64,000 nt of DNA. Origin: an uncultured Lachnospiraceae bacterium (GTDB taxonomy: Bacteria; Bacillota; Clostridia; Lachnospirales; Lachnospiraceae). The position numbers and the translations under genes are program-made. The notes beneath the pieces were generated by a model, which was given only the letters and a program-made list of their open reading frames with translations, did no database searches and had not been told where the DNA came from. Of the stretch, positions 51,549-60,251 are shown in pieces. The DNA is taken from NCBI GenBank assembly GCA_910577015.1, contig CAJTKU010000004.1:186001-250000 (forward strand). The letters run 5' to 3'. Position 1 is the stretch's first letter, and the number at the start of each line of letters is the position of its first letter.

Positions 51549-52730
51549 TTAATCCAAAATACCTAAGTCTCTCATTTGGTAATAGATATATGAAATAAAC
51601 TGAAAACTGTTCATAGATTGACTGTAGCTGCTGATTTCTTCCATTTCCACAATCCTGAATCCCTTTAGCTGTTCATAGACCTGTTCGGAATAATTGTCTT
51701 CATCCAGTATTACAGGCATAAAGTAATAAACACTTTTTAAATCCCTTAGAATTTCCACATTTTCCTGCATATAATCCTGTACCGTACCACTGTATTCTTC
51801 GGATTCAAAATAGTTTTCCATTTTTTCATAGACGTGGCCTTCCAGTTCATCTTCAGGGAGTATTTCCCTTATGGTTTTCGTAATGCGTTCTACGTCGCCG
51901 CTCATAAATTCCATGTACTGGGGAAATTCCTCTGCTATGTGCTCGTAACCAAGGTCATTGGCTGCGGAACCGCCAAACAGAAGCAATCCTGCATTCATGA
52001 CGTCGCCGTAACTAATCAGTCCATGGAGGGTAATAAAAACATCAACAGATATAAACGCCCTATCCGCATCAATTTTTACGTAGCCATCCTCCGTCCATAT
52101 TTCTGACATTAAAAAGTAATCGATTATGATGTAAGGCGCTTTTTCGTAATAAGTATCATAAAGTTCAAAAGCCTGCTCCAAAGTAATATCTTCGACATTA
52201 CAAATTGTCATCTCCGCATTGTTTTTCCAACAATCAGTGTACCAGTTAGCCTCAATATAATCTAAGGATTTTGTAAGAAGGATTCCTTTCTCTTCAATAT
52301 AAATCCACTGTCCCACAGTTTTTTCCCAAAACTCTTTTTTCCGGGGGTCCGCCTTAATGATTTCCAGATTTTGAAGGGGTTCTTCATCATCAGCATAAAT
52401 GGCAAGGGTATCCGTGTCAAGAGACTGAAAGGCTTTAAAGATAATGTTGATATAGTGATAAGACTCCGCATCCGTCAACTCATCAATCTGTCCGTTGGGA
52501 CGTATCGTTTCCTCATCATCCTCATCGTCGTAATCATCCTCATCGTCATAATCGTAATCATCATAATCATCTTCTGTTTCGGATGTCCAATCCTCTGTCC
52601 GGGGAGGCTCTCCATCTGTGGATGGATTTGGAGCTGCGCCGGGTCCTGCGGGAGCGCCGTTTCCGCATCCTGTAAGCAGGGCGGCAGTCATTGCTGCAAT
52701 CAGCAGCAGGGATAAAGTTTTCTTTTTCAT
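51549..52730 (-). CDS. Lipoprotein with acidic Asp/Tyr-rich segment
   Basis: 393 residues. Signal peptide with lipobox LTGC (residues 19-22), a Pro/Gly-rich part, a highly acidic Asp/Tyr/Glu stretch (residues 51-74), then a helical domain of about 310 residues without recognised motif. GGAGG precedes the start. It is on the minus strand between glyS and alaS. Function unknown; the acidic stretch could bind cations. Confidence 0.8.
   Translation of the reverse strand: MKKKTLSLLLIAAMTAALLTGCGNGAPAGPGAAPNPSTDGEPPRTEDWTSETEDDYDDYDYDDEDDYDDEDDEETIRPNGQIDELTDAESYHYINIIFKAFQSLDTDTLAIYADDEEPLQNLEIIKADPRKKEFWEKTVGQWIYIEEKGILLTKSLDYIEANWYTDCWKNNAEMTICNVEDITLEQAFELYDTYYEKAPYIIIDYFLMSEIWTEDGYVKIDADRAFISVDVFITLHGLISYGDVMNAGLLLFGGSAANDLGYEHIAEEFPQYMEFMSGDVERITKTIREILPEDELEGHVYEKMENYFESEEYSGTVQDYMQENVEILRDLKSVYYFMPVILDEDNYSEQVYEQLKGFRIVEMEEISSYSQSMNSFQFISYIYYQMRDLGILD
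52509..52580. repeat. Triplet-rich low-complexity tract encoding Asp/Tyr/Glu
   Basis: About 72 bases made largely of ATC, GTC, CTC and GTA triplets (plus strand) that encode residues 51-74 of the lipoprotein. Being in threes, length changes would keep the frame. Confidence 0.7.
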
Positions 52731-52888
52731 TTCATTCCTCCTTCATAAGATGTTTGTATAGAACAAAAATATAATATATAGGCAAGATTCATTATGCGGG
52801 AAAAACAAATGAAATGCAATAAGAAATTGCGCACGATATCGTTTGCAACGTGCATAACTGAAATTTTGCTATACAAAATGAATTTTCA

Positions 52889-52897
52889 TGCTATAAT
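52889..52897 (+). promoter_or_regulatory. Extended -10 promoter of alaS
   Basis: TGCTATAAT at 52889-52897. The best -35 (TTGCTA, 52866-52871) has a 20-base spacer, so the extended -10 may carry the promoter. Confidence 0.6.
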
Positions 52898-52930
52898 GTA
52901 AATTGTTATTACAAATTGGAGGACAAACCC

Positions 52931-55588
52931 ATGAAAGCAGTAGGCGTAAATGAATTAAGAAGGATGTACCTTGACTTTTTCGAGAGCAAGGAGCACTTAA
53001 AAATGAAGAGTTTTTCCCTGGTACCCCACAATGACAATAGTCTGTTGATTATCAACTCCGGCATGGCGCCGTTGAAGCCTTATTTTACGGGACAGGAGGT
53101 TCCGCCCAGACGCCGGGTCACCACCTGCCAGAAATGCGTCAGGACAGGGGATATAGAGAATGTGGGAAAGACGGCAAGGCATCTGACTTTCTTTGAGATG
53201 CTGGGCAACTTTTCTTTCGGGGATTATTTTAAGCATGAGGCGATTGCGTGGAGCTGGGAGTTTCTCACCAAAGTGGTGGGGATGGAAGCGGACAGGCTTT
53301 ATCCTTCCATATACTGTGAGGACGACGAGGCGTTTGACATATGGACAAAGGAAATCGGTGTGCCGGAGGAAAAAATCACCCGCTTTTACCGTGATGAAAA
53401 CGGCAAATGCGACAATTTCTGGGAGCATGGCGCAGGTCCCTGCGGTCCCTGTTCGGAAATTTATTATGACAGGGGCATAAAATACGGGTGCGGAAAGCCG
53501 GACTGCAAGGTGGGATGCGACTGCGACCGTTTTATGGAAGTGTGGAACAATGTGTTTACCCAGTTTGACAATGACGGACACGGCAATTATACAGAACTGG
53601 CACAGAAAAATATCGATACGGGCATGGGTTTGGAGCGTCTGGCCGTTGTGGTGCAGGATGTGGATTCCGTGTTTGATATAGATACCATGAAAGCCATCCG
53701 TGACCGCATCTGTGAGATTGCAGGCGTAGAATATCAGAAGGACGATGCGACGGATGTATCCATCCGTCTGATTACAGACCATATCCGTTCCACCACCTTT
53801 ATGATTAGCGACGGTATCATGCCCTCCAACGAAGGAAGGGGATATGTGTTAAGGAGGCTGATTCGCCGTGCGGCAAGGCATGGCAGGCTTTTAGGCATTC
53901 AGGACAAGTTTATGGCAAATTTAAGTGAAACCGTTATCAATGAGTGTAAGGACGGCTATCCCGAACTGGAAGAAAAGAAGGCTTTCATATTAAATGTACT
54001 CACACAGGAGGAAGATAAGTTTGACAAGACCATTGACCAGGGACTTGCCATTCTCTCCGAACTGGAAGAAAATATGACGAAAGAAGGCAGAAAGGTTCTT
54101 TCCGGAGAGGAAGCGTTTAAGCTGTATGACACATATGGCTTTCCTCTTGACCTTACGGAAGAAATTCTGGAAGAGAAGGGTCTGTCCCTTGACGAGAAAG
54201 GGTTTCAGGCATGCATGAAGGAGCAGAAAGAAAAGGCCAGAAAAGCCCGCAAGACAACCAACTATATGGGTGCGGACGTCACGGTTTACGAATCCATTGC
54301 ACCGGAGATTACCACGGAATTTGTAGGCTATGACCGTCTGGTTCATAATTCCAGGATAACGGCGCTTACCACGGAAACGGATTTGGCAGAGGCCCTTGCG
54401 GACGGCGAAACCGGCACGGTGATTGTGGAAGAAACGCCTTTTTATGCAACCATGGGCGGTCAGAACGCGGATATCGGTGTTATTACCACGGCAGAAGGTG
54501 AATTTGAAGTACAGGACACCATTAAGCTGCTGGGCGGCAAAGTCGGACATGTGGGCAGGGTTACAAGAGGAATGCTAAAAATCGGTGATACAGTGACATT
54601 ACAGGTGAACGCCGCAAACCGGAATGATACCTGCAAAAACCACAGCGCCACCCATCTATTGCAGAAGGCTTTGCGCGAGGTGCTGGGCACGCATGTAGAG
54701 CAGGCAGGTTCCTATGTGGATGGAGAAAGACTTCGCTTTGACTTTTCCCATTTTGCTGCCATGACTGCAGAAGAAATTGCAAAGGTGGAGGCTATCGTCA
54801 ACGAACAGATTGCAAACGCACTCCCTGTAAAGACGCAGGTGATGAGTATAGAGGAAGCGAAGAAAACCGGCGCTATGGCATTGTTCGGGGAAAAATACGG
54901 GGAAAAAGTGCGGGTAGTTACCATGGGGGATTTCTCCACGGAGCTTTGCGGCGGTACCCATGTATCCAATACCGGCGTCATTTCTGTCTTTAAAATCGTG
55001 TCCGAAAGCGGCGTGGCGGCGGGCGTCCGCAGGATAGAAGCGCTTACCGGAAACGGTGTACTTGCTTATTACAGGCAGATGGAAGAAACCATGGAAGCAG
55101 CGGCAAAGGCAGTGAAAACAACGCCGGCGTCCCTGGTGGAAAAATGTGAACATCTGATGGCGGAGTTAAAGAGTCTTCAGAGTGAAAACGAATCCCTGAA
55201 AGCAAAGGCGGCAAAGGAAGCCCTGGGGGATGTCATGAATCAGGTAAAGGAAGTAAAAGGCATGAAGTTTTTGGCTTCCAGCGTGGAAAATGTGGATATG
55301 AACGGTCTGCGCGATTTGGGCGATTCCCTGAAAGAAAAGCTGGGAGAAGGCGTTGTGGTTCTGCTTTCCGCTTCGGAGGGCAGGGTAAATATGGTGGCAA
55401 TGGCTACGGACGGCGCTGTAAAGCAGGGAGCACATGCCGGCAACCTGATTAAGGGCATTGCGTCGCTTGTTGGCGGCGGTGGCGGCGGAAGGCCCAATAT
55501 GGCACAGGCAGGCGGAAAGAATCCTGCCGGAATCCCTTCGGCCATTGAGGAAGCAGCAAGGGTGCTGGAGAATATGTTAAGCCAATAA
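52931..55588 (+). CDS. alaS: Alanine--tRNA ligase
   Basis: 885 residues from ATG 52931 behind GGAGG; a start at 52916 would precede the ribosome site. The class II catalytic domain has NSGMAPLKPYFTG, RHLTFFEMLGNFSFGDYFK and GPCGPCSEIYYDRG. The editing domain has zinc ligands HSATH and CGGTH, and the C-terminal C-Ala domain ends with GGGGGGRPNMAQAGG. Charges tRNA-Ala and corrects Ser and Gly errors. Confidence 0.97.
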   Translation: MKAVGVNELRRMYLDFFESKEHLKMKSFSLVPHNDNSLLIINSGMAPLKPYFTGQEVPPRRRVTTCQKCVRTGDIENVGKTARHLTFFEMLGNFSFGDYFKHEAIAWSWEFLTKVVGMEADRLYPSIYCEDDEAFDIWTKEIGVPEEKITRFYRDENGKCDNFWEHGAGPCGPCSEIYYDRGIKYGCGKPDCKVGCDCDRFMEVWNNVFTQFDNDGHGNYTELAQKNIDTGMGLERLAVVVQDVDSVFDIDTMKAIRDRICEIAGVEYQKDDATDVSIRLITDHIRSTTFMISDGIMPSNEGRGYVLRRLIRRAARHGRLLGIQDKFMANLSETVINECKDGYPELEEKKAFILNVLTQEEDKFDKTIDQGLAILSELEENMTKEGRKVLSGEEAFKLYDTYGFPLDLTEEILEEKGLSLDEKGFQACMKEQKEKARKARKTTNYMGADVTVYESIAPEITTEFVGYDRLVHNSRITALTTETDLAEALADGETGTVIVEETPFYATMGGQNADIGVITTAEGEFEVQDTIKLLGGKVGHVGRVTRGMLKIGDTVTLQVNAANRNDTCKNHSATHLLQKALREVLGTHVEQAGSYVDGERLRFDFSHFAAMTAEEIAKVEAIVNEQIANALPVKTQVMSIEEAKKTGAMALFGEKYGEKVRVVTMGDFSTELCGGTHVSNTGVISVFKIVSESGVAAGVRRIEALTGNGVLAYYRQMEETMEAAAKAVKTTPASLVEKCEHLMAELKSLQSENESLKAKAAKEALGDVMNQVKEVKGMKFLASSVENVDMNGLRDLGDSLKEKLGEGVVVLLSASEGRVNMVAMATDGAVKQGAHAGNLIKGIASLVGGGGGGRPNMAQAGGKNPAGIPSAIEEAARVLENMLSQ

Positions 55589-55611
55589 AATTCATAAAAT
55601 TAAAAAAACTG

Positions 55612-55639
55612 TTGACGTCCAACGATTTTATGTTATAAT
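55612..55639 (+). promoter_or_regulatory. Promoter of rpsU
   Basis: TTGACG (55612-55617), 16 bases, TATAAT (55634-55639) with TGT directly upstream (extended -10). The leader to rpsU is about 105 bases. Confidence 0.82.
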
Positions 55640-55747
55640 GTTAATTGTGCATGCGGACTTATGCAATTGCAAGGGACATACATGTACATATATTAACCCA
55701 TGTCAGTCGAGTTGCTTGAAGGGACTGAAGGGAGGTCGGGTGTAGGC

Positions 55748-55924
55748 ATGTCAAATGTAATCGTAAAAGAAAACGAAACTTTAGACAGCGCGTTGCGTCG
55801 TTTTAAAAGAAGCTGTGCAAAGGCAGGTATCCAGCAGGAAATCCGCAAGAGAGAGCACTATGAAAAACCCAGCGTAAGACGCAAGAAAAAGTCTGAAGCA
55901 GCAAGAAAACGTAAATATAACTAA
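55748..55924 (+). CDS. rpsU: 30S ribosomal protein S21
   Basis: 58 residues starting MSNVIVKENETLDSALRRFK, the S21 signature, with a very basic C-terminus (RRKKKSEAARKRKYN). S21 binds the 30S platform near the anti-Shine-Dalgarno site. Upstream in-frame starts (55700) are rejected; GGGAGG lies upstream. Own promoter and terminator. Confidence 0.96.
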   Translation: MSNVIVKENETLDSALRRFKRSCAKAGIQQEIRKREHYEKPSVRRKKKSEAARKRKYN

Positions 55925-55929
55925 TCGGC

Positions 55930-55966
55930 AAAGTCCTGGGGTCATTGTTCCGGGACTTTTGTTTTC
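55930..55966 (+). terminator. Terminator after rpsU
   Basis: Stem AAAGTCCTGG/CCGGGACTTT (one G-U) with a 10-base loop and a T-rich tail. Confidence 0.88.
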
Positions 55967-56004
55967 TTAATTAAAATTTTGCTAGGCAAATGAGGAGAAG
56001 GAAT

Positions 56005-56598
56005 ATGTGGACAATAGAATTGCTTGGGACGGATGTATACCATCTTGTTGCGGCTTTTGTAATATACAGTATGCTGGGGTGGTTGGTAGAATCTATTTAT
56101 ATGTCATTTTGTAACAAAAAAATTACAAACAGGGGATTTGCCAAAAGCCCTTTCTGTCCGATTTACGGATTTGGCGCCGTGATTGGATATCTGGTATTGA
56201 GCCCTTTAAGGTGGAATGGCGTTTTGTTGTATTTTGTAGCCGCCATTCTGGCAACCACTTTTGAATTTCTGGTGGGAAAACTGATGATAAAGCTTTTTGG
56301 GGAATTGTGGTGGGACTACAATGAAAAACCTTTTAACTACAAAGGCATTATCTGTCTGGAGAGTACGATAGCTTGGGGATTTTACGGACTGGGCATCGTT
56401 TATTTCCTCCATGGAAAAGTATATCAGGCGATTGATATGGTGAGTCCTCGGATTGGCACGCGCATTATCCTTGTCATTCTGGCTGTTGTGTTTGTGGATT
56501 ACGTCATCCAGTTGTTGAAGGCTTTTAAGGTGGATTTGAGTAAACCCAAGGAGGCCATCATTGAAAGGTATGAAGCCCTGAAAGGAAGATGGTCATAA
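56005..56598 (+). CDS. DUF1113/CmpB-like membrane protein
   Basis: 197 residues from ATG 56005 behind GAGGAGAAGG. About five spans, with YSMLGWLVESIYMSFCNKK and NRGFAKSPFCPIYGFG, the pattern of the family often labelled putative ABC transporter permease or DUF1113, common in clostridia. No ATPase partner is adjacent and the name is not well founded; function unknown. A terminator-like hairpin follows that also covers the next start. Confidence 0.8.
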   Translation: MWTIELLGTDVYHLVAAFVIYSMLGWLVESIYMSFCNKKITNRGFAKSPFCPIYGFGAVIGYLVLSPLRWNGVLLYFVAAILATTFEFLVGKLMIKLFGELWWDYNEKPFNYKGIICLESTIAWGFYGLGIVYFLHGKVYQAIDMVSPRIGTRIILVILAVVFVDYVIQLLKAFKVDLSKPKEAIIERYEALKGRWS

Positions 56599-56622
56599 AA
56601 ATAAATAAGGTAATATAAAGAG

Positions 56623-56672
56623 CCGCATTCCCATATCTTTTAATAAAGAAAAAGAGGGAAGTGCGGTTTTTT
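56623..56672 (+). promoter_or_regulatory. Terminator-like hairpin overlapping the start of the D,D-carboxypeptidase gene
   Basis: CCGCATTCCC (56623-56632) pairs with GGGAAGTGCGG (56656-56666) with one bulge, followed by six T. The last two T are the first bases of the TTG start at 56671, and GAGGG of its ribosome site runs into the right arm. It can be the terminator of the preceding gene and also limit translation of the next. Confidence 0.65.
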
Positions 56673-57837
56673 GATTGTAAAAATAGGAAAAAGACTGGCA
56701 GCTTTTCTGGTGGTGCTTACCGTATTTGTCGGAAACAGCTTTACGGTTTCCGCCGGTGTGGCTATCTCGGCGCCCTCCGCCATACTGATGGAGGCTTCCA
56801 CGGGAACCATTATTTATGAAGTCAATGCAACGGAGCGCAGAAGCCCTGCAAGCATCACGAAAATCATGACGCTGCTGATTACGTTTGAGAAACTTGAGGA
56901 AGGAAAAATAAAGTTAGAAGATGAAATCATCACCAGTGCCTATGCCAAATCCATGGGAGGCTCGCAGGTGTATCTGGAGGAAGGAGAAATTCAGACGCTG
57001 GATACCCTGATAAAATGTATTGCGGTGGCGTCCGGAAATGACGCGTCCGTGGCTGTTGCGGAATACATAGCAGGGTCGGAAGAGGCATTTGTGGAAATGA
57101 TGAACGAAAAAGCTGCCGATTTGGGTATGGTGGATACCCATTTTGTGGATTGCTGCGGGCTTACTGATTCTGACAGCCATTATACAACGGCAAAAGATGT
57201 GGCAATTATGTCCAGGGAACTGACTTTGAAATATCCGCAGGTATTTGATTATACCCAGATTTGGATGGAGGACATTACCCATGTAACGGCACAGGGAACC
57301 AGTCAGTTTACGTTGTCCAGTACCAATAAACTGTTAAAGCAGTATGACTGGATTACCGGGTTGAAAACAGGCTCCACCGACAAGGCCAAATATTGTATGT
57401 CGGCAACCGGTTCCAAAAACGGGATAGATTTAATTGCTGTTGTCATGGGGGCGCCCGACCCCAAAACCCGTTTTCAGGATGCGGCTGCCTTGCTGAATTA
57501 TGGATATGGGGTAAGCCAGATGTATGTGGATGAAAACAAGGACACCCTGCCGCAGATGGCAGTGGAAGGCGGGGTGGAGGAATGGGTTCCCCTGGTTTAT
57601 GAAGGGGAGTTCCACTATCTGGATATACAAGGAAATGATTTAAGCCATATTGAAAAAATGCTGAGTATACCGGAAAAGGTCAAGGCACCGGTGGAAAAAG
57701 GCAATGCCGCCGGGGAAGTGTTGTATATGCTGAACGGAACCGTTGTGGGAAAAGTCCCCGTCCTGTACGGTGAAAGTGTGAAAAAAGCAGTATACAAGGA
57801 CTATTTACTGAAAATTTTCCGTAATTTTTTGTTATAA
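56671..57837 (+). CDS. D-alanyl-D-alanine carboxypeptidase (S11 family)
   Basis: 388 residues from TTG 56671. Signal peptide (KIGKRLAAFLVVLTVFVG ... SAG), then the low-mass PBP domain with S61-ITK64, S121-G-N123 and K232-T-G, then a PBP5-type C-terminal domain and an amphipathic tail (DYLLKIFRNFLL) that may hold it on the membrane. It removes the terminal D-Ala from pentapeptides; DacA, DacB or DacF roles cannot be told apart. The start codon sits at the end of a terminator-like hairpin. Confidence 0.93.
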   Translation: MIVKIGKRLAAFLVVLTVFVGNSFTVSAGVAISAPSAILMEASTGTIIYEVNATERRSPASITKIMTLLITFEKLEEGKIKLEDEIITSAYAKSMGGSQVYLEEGEIQTLDTLIKCIAVASGNDASVAVAEYIAGSEEAFVEMMNEKAADLGMVDTHFVDCCGLTDSDSHYTTAKDVAIMSRELTLKYPQVFDYTQIWMEDITHVTAQGTSQFTLSSTNKLLKQYDWITGLKTGSTDKAKYCMSATGSKNGIDLIAVVMGAPDPKTRFQDAAALLNYGYGVSQMYVDENKDTLPQMAVEGGVEEWVPLVYEGEFHYLDIQGNDLSHIEKMLSIPEKVKAPVEKGNAAGEVLYMLNGTVVGKVPVLYGESVKKAVYKDYLLKIFRNFLL

Positions 57838-57843
57838 CAATAT

Positions 57844-57872
57844 TTGTACAGAGCGGAAAAATATGATATACT
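57844..57872 (+). promoter_or_regulatory. Promoter of the phosphoesterase-scpA-scpB unit
   Basis: TTGTAC (57844-57849), 17 bases, TATACT (57867-57872) with TGA upstream (extended -10). Confidence 0.75.
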
Positions 57873-57876
57873 AACA

Positions 57877-57919
57877 GCTGGCGCCCGGTATCCTTCCCTT
57901 AAGGCAGGATGCCGGCAGC
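57877..57919 (+). promoter_or_regulatory. Hairpin at the 5' end of the phosphoesterase transcript
   Basis: GCTG/CAGC and CCGGTATCCT/AGGATGCCGG (57885-57894 with 57906-57915) form a bulged GC-rich hairpin that would begin about at the transcript start. No T-run follows, so it is not a terminator; it could protect the 5' end or regulate. Confidence 0.6.
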
Positions 57920-57946
57920 CATTGAATGCGGGAAGGAAATAGCCGG

Positions 57947-58801
57947 ATGTTTGCAGTTTTTTGTACCATGTTTGCCATAATAGCCGTTATCTGCCTGTGG
58001 GTGATGCTGTATGACTCCCACCGGTTTATTGTGGTGCATCACGTCTTTACATCCGATAAAATCAAAAAACAGGTCCGAATGGTCATGATATCGGATTTTC
58101 ATAATTGCCGGTACGGGAAGGATAATGAAATAGTGCTTGCCGCCATCGAGGAAGCGTCGCCTGATATGATTGTCATTGCAGGAGATATGATTACTGCGGA
58201 TAAAAAAGAAAAGGCTGACAGGACCATACAGCTTTTATCCAAATTAAAGGAGAAATATCCCGTCTATTATGCAATGGGCAATCATGAGCAGAAAATCAGC
58301 CGGTGTCCCGAAAAGTATGACGGCATGTGGGAAAAGTATGAAAAAGAACTGGAGAAGATGGACGTCTGTCTTTTGAGGAACGGACGTATCAGTTTCCCTG
58401 ACAGGGGAATAACCCTGTACGGACTGGAAATAGGGCGCGAGTACTATCAAAGATTCTCTACAAAACCCATGCAGGAGGATTATCTGGAGCATTTGGCCGG
58501 AAAGGTGGACAAGAATACCTATTCCGTTGTTCTGGCGCATAACCCGGACTATTTTCCCGAATATGCGGCATGGGGGGCTGATTTGGTTCTGTCAGGGCAT
58601 GTGCATGGGGGCATTGTGCGCGTACCGTTTCTGGGCGGGCTGATATCCCCGGCAATCCGTTTTTTTCCGAAATATGACGGAGGGATTTTTCAGGAAAAAG
58701 AATCAGCCATGGTTTTGGGACGGGGATTGGGAAACCATTCTCCGAATGTAAGGCTGTTTAATCCCGCAGAACTGCTGGTGATTGAATTACGGAGGAAATA
58801 A
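57947..58801 (+). CDS. Membrane-anchored metallophosphoesterase
   Basis: 284 residues from ATG 57947 (GGAAGG 10 bases upstream). One N-terminal span (about 5-24) leads to a calcineurin-like domain with SDFHN, AGDMI, GNHE, AHNPDYF and SGHVHGG, the five metal-ligand motifs. Likely acts outside the membrane on phosphate esters; relatives include UDP-2,3-diacylglucosamine and teichoic acid-linked enzymes, but the substrate is not shown. It overlaps scpA's ribosome site (2-base gap). Confidence 0.87.
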   Translation: MFAVFCTMFAIIAVICLWVMLYDSHRFIVVHHVFTSDKIKKQVRMVMISDFHNCRYGKDNEIVLAAIEEASPDMIVIAGDMITADKKEKADRTIQLLSKLKEKYPVYYAMGNHEQKISRCPEKYDGMWEKYEKELEKMDVCLLRNGRISFPDRGITLYGLEIGREYYQRFSTKPMQEDYLEHLAGKVDKNTYSVVLAHNPDYFPEYAAWGADLVLSGHVHGGIVRVPFLGGLISPAIRFFPKYDGGIFQEKESAMVLGRGLGNHSPNVRLFNPAELLVIELRRK

Positions 58802-58803
58802 GA

Positions 58804-59553
58804 ATGGCATTATCTGTTAAACTGGAGGTTTTTGAAGGCCCTTTGGACCTGCTTTTGCATTTGATAGATAAAAATAAGATAGATATCTATGATATTCCCA
58901 TTGTGCAGATTACCGAGCAGTATCTAGAATATATCAGGCAGATGCCGGTGGAAGACATGAATGTGATGAGCGAGTTCCTTGTAATGGCCGCCACGCTGCT
59001 TGACATCAAATGCAAAATGCTTTTGCCCAGGGAAGTGAATGAAGAAGGGGAAGAGGAAGACCCCAGGGCTGAACTGGTACAGCGCCTGTTAGAGTACAAG
59101 ATGTACAAATTTATGTCTTTTGAACTGCGGGACAAGCAGGTGGATGCCGGCAGGACGCTTTTCAGGGAGCAGAACCTGCCCGGGGAGGTGGCAAATTACA
59201 GACAGCCCATAGATTACCGGGAACTGGTGGGGGACATGAACCTACAAAAATTGCAGGAGATTTTCAAGTCCATTGTAAAAAAACAGGAAGACAAAATCGA
59301 CCCCATCAGGAGCAGCTACGGCAATATAGAAAAAGACGAAGTGGATATGGACGTAAAAGCAGGCTATGTGGAAGAATACATAAAGAGCCATAAAAGCTTT
59401 AGCTTCAGGGCGCTTTTGGAGAAACAGCACAGCAAAATGGAAGTGATTGTGACTTTTCTGGTGATTCTGGAGATGATGAAGCTGGGAAAGATAAGCATAG
59501 CGCAGGAAGAAATATTTGATGATATCATGATTACCTCCAACGAAGCGGCATAG
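58804..59553 (+). CDS. scpA: Segregation and condensation protein A
   Basis: 249 residues. The N-terminus LEVFEGPLDLLLHLIDKNKIDIYDIPI is the ScpA (kleisin) signature that binds the SMC neck; the C-terminal winged helix (about 175-245) binds the SMC head. With ScpB and SMC it organises the chromosome. SMC itself is not in this window. Confidence 0.96.
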   Translation: MALSVKLEVFEGPLDLLLHLIDKNKIDIYDIPIVQITEQYLEYIRQMPVEDMNVMSEFLVMAATLLDIKCKMLLPREVNEEGEEEDPRAELVQRLLEYKMYKFMSFELRDKQVDAGRTLFREQNLPGEVANYRQPIDYRELVGDMNLQKLQEIFKSIVKKQEDKIDPIRSSYGNIEKDEVDMDVKAGYVEEYIKSHKSFSFRALLEKQHSKMEVIVTFLVILEMMKLGKISIAQEEIFDDIMITSNEAA

Positions 59554-59601
59554 AAACGTCAGGAGGATATTGCGCATAAAACAGCGCGGAAACGGGGAAA
59601 T

Positions 59602-60162
59602 ATGGACAGACAAAAAGTACAGGCAGTGCTGGAGGCGATTCTGTTTACCATGGGTGAATCCGTGGAAATAAGCAGGCTGGCCGCGGTATTGGAGATGGAT
59701 AAGAAAGAAATCAAAGAAGTGTTATGCGAAATGCAGGAAAAATATGATGCCCAGGACAGGGGAATTTCCCTTTTGTGGCTGGAGGAAAGCGTACAGCTTT
59801 CCACAAAGGCGGAAATGTATGAGTATCTGATTAAAATTGCGAAAGCACCCAGAAAAATGGTCCTGACGGATACGGTTCTGGAGACACTTTCCATCATCGC
59901 ATATAAGCAGCCGGTAACAAGGCTGGAAATAGAAAGAATCAGGGGCGTCAGCTGCGACCATGCCATCAACAAGCTTTTGGAATATGACCTCATCACTGAG
60001 CTTGGCAGGCTGGACGCACCCGGGAGACCGCTGTTGTTTGGAACTACTGAGCAGTTTCTGCGAAGCTTTGGCGTAAAATCCCTGGAAGAACTTCCGGAGC
60101 TTTCCGCCCTGCAGGTGGAGGAGTTTAAACAGCAGGCGGAGGAGGAAGCGGCATTAGCGTGA
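59602..60162 (+). CDS. scpB: Segregation and condensation protein B
   Basis: 186 residues. Two winged-helix domains, with ETLSIIAYKQPVTRLEIERIRGVSCDHAI and GRPLLFGTTEQFLRSFGV, are diagnostic for ScpB, the dimer that bridges ScpA. It lies 48 bases after scpA. A hairpin with the start of the next gene follows. Confidence 0.96.
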   Translation: MDRQKVQAVLEAILFTMGESVEISRLAAVLEMDKKEIKEVLCEMQEKYDAQDRGISLLWLEESVQLSTKAEMYEYLIKIAKAPRKMVLTDTVLETLSIIAYKQPVTRLEIERIRGVSCDHAINKLLEYDLITELGRLDAPGRPLLFGTTEQFLRSFGVKSLEELPELSALQVEEFKQQAEEEAALA

Positions 60163-60202
60163 AATGAGGAAAAGAACGTTTTAAAACAGGTACGGCAGTC
60201 AT

Positions 60203-60251
60203 ATACATAGTAGCAACGAAGGAAAAGAGTGTTGCTGCTATGTATTTTTTT
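60203..60251 (+). terminator. Terminator hairpin after scpB that contains the next start codon
   Basis: A 15-bp stem pairs 60203-60217 with 60231-60245 (one G-U) around a 13-base loop, then seven T (60245-60251). This is a textbook terminator, but ATG 60240-60242 of the next gene lies in the right arm and its purine-rich ribosome site is in the loop. Confidence 0.85.

Noticed and set aside
52731..52930. T-box leader for alaS
   Set aside because: No AGGGTGG-type T-box core or long leader; likewise none upstream of glyS.
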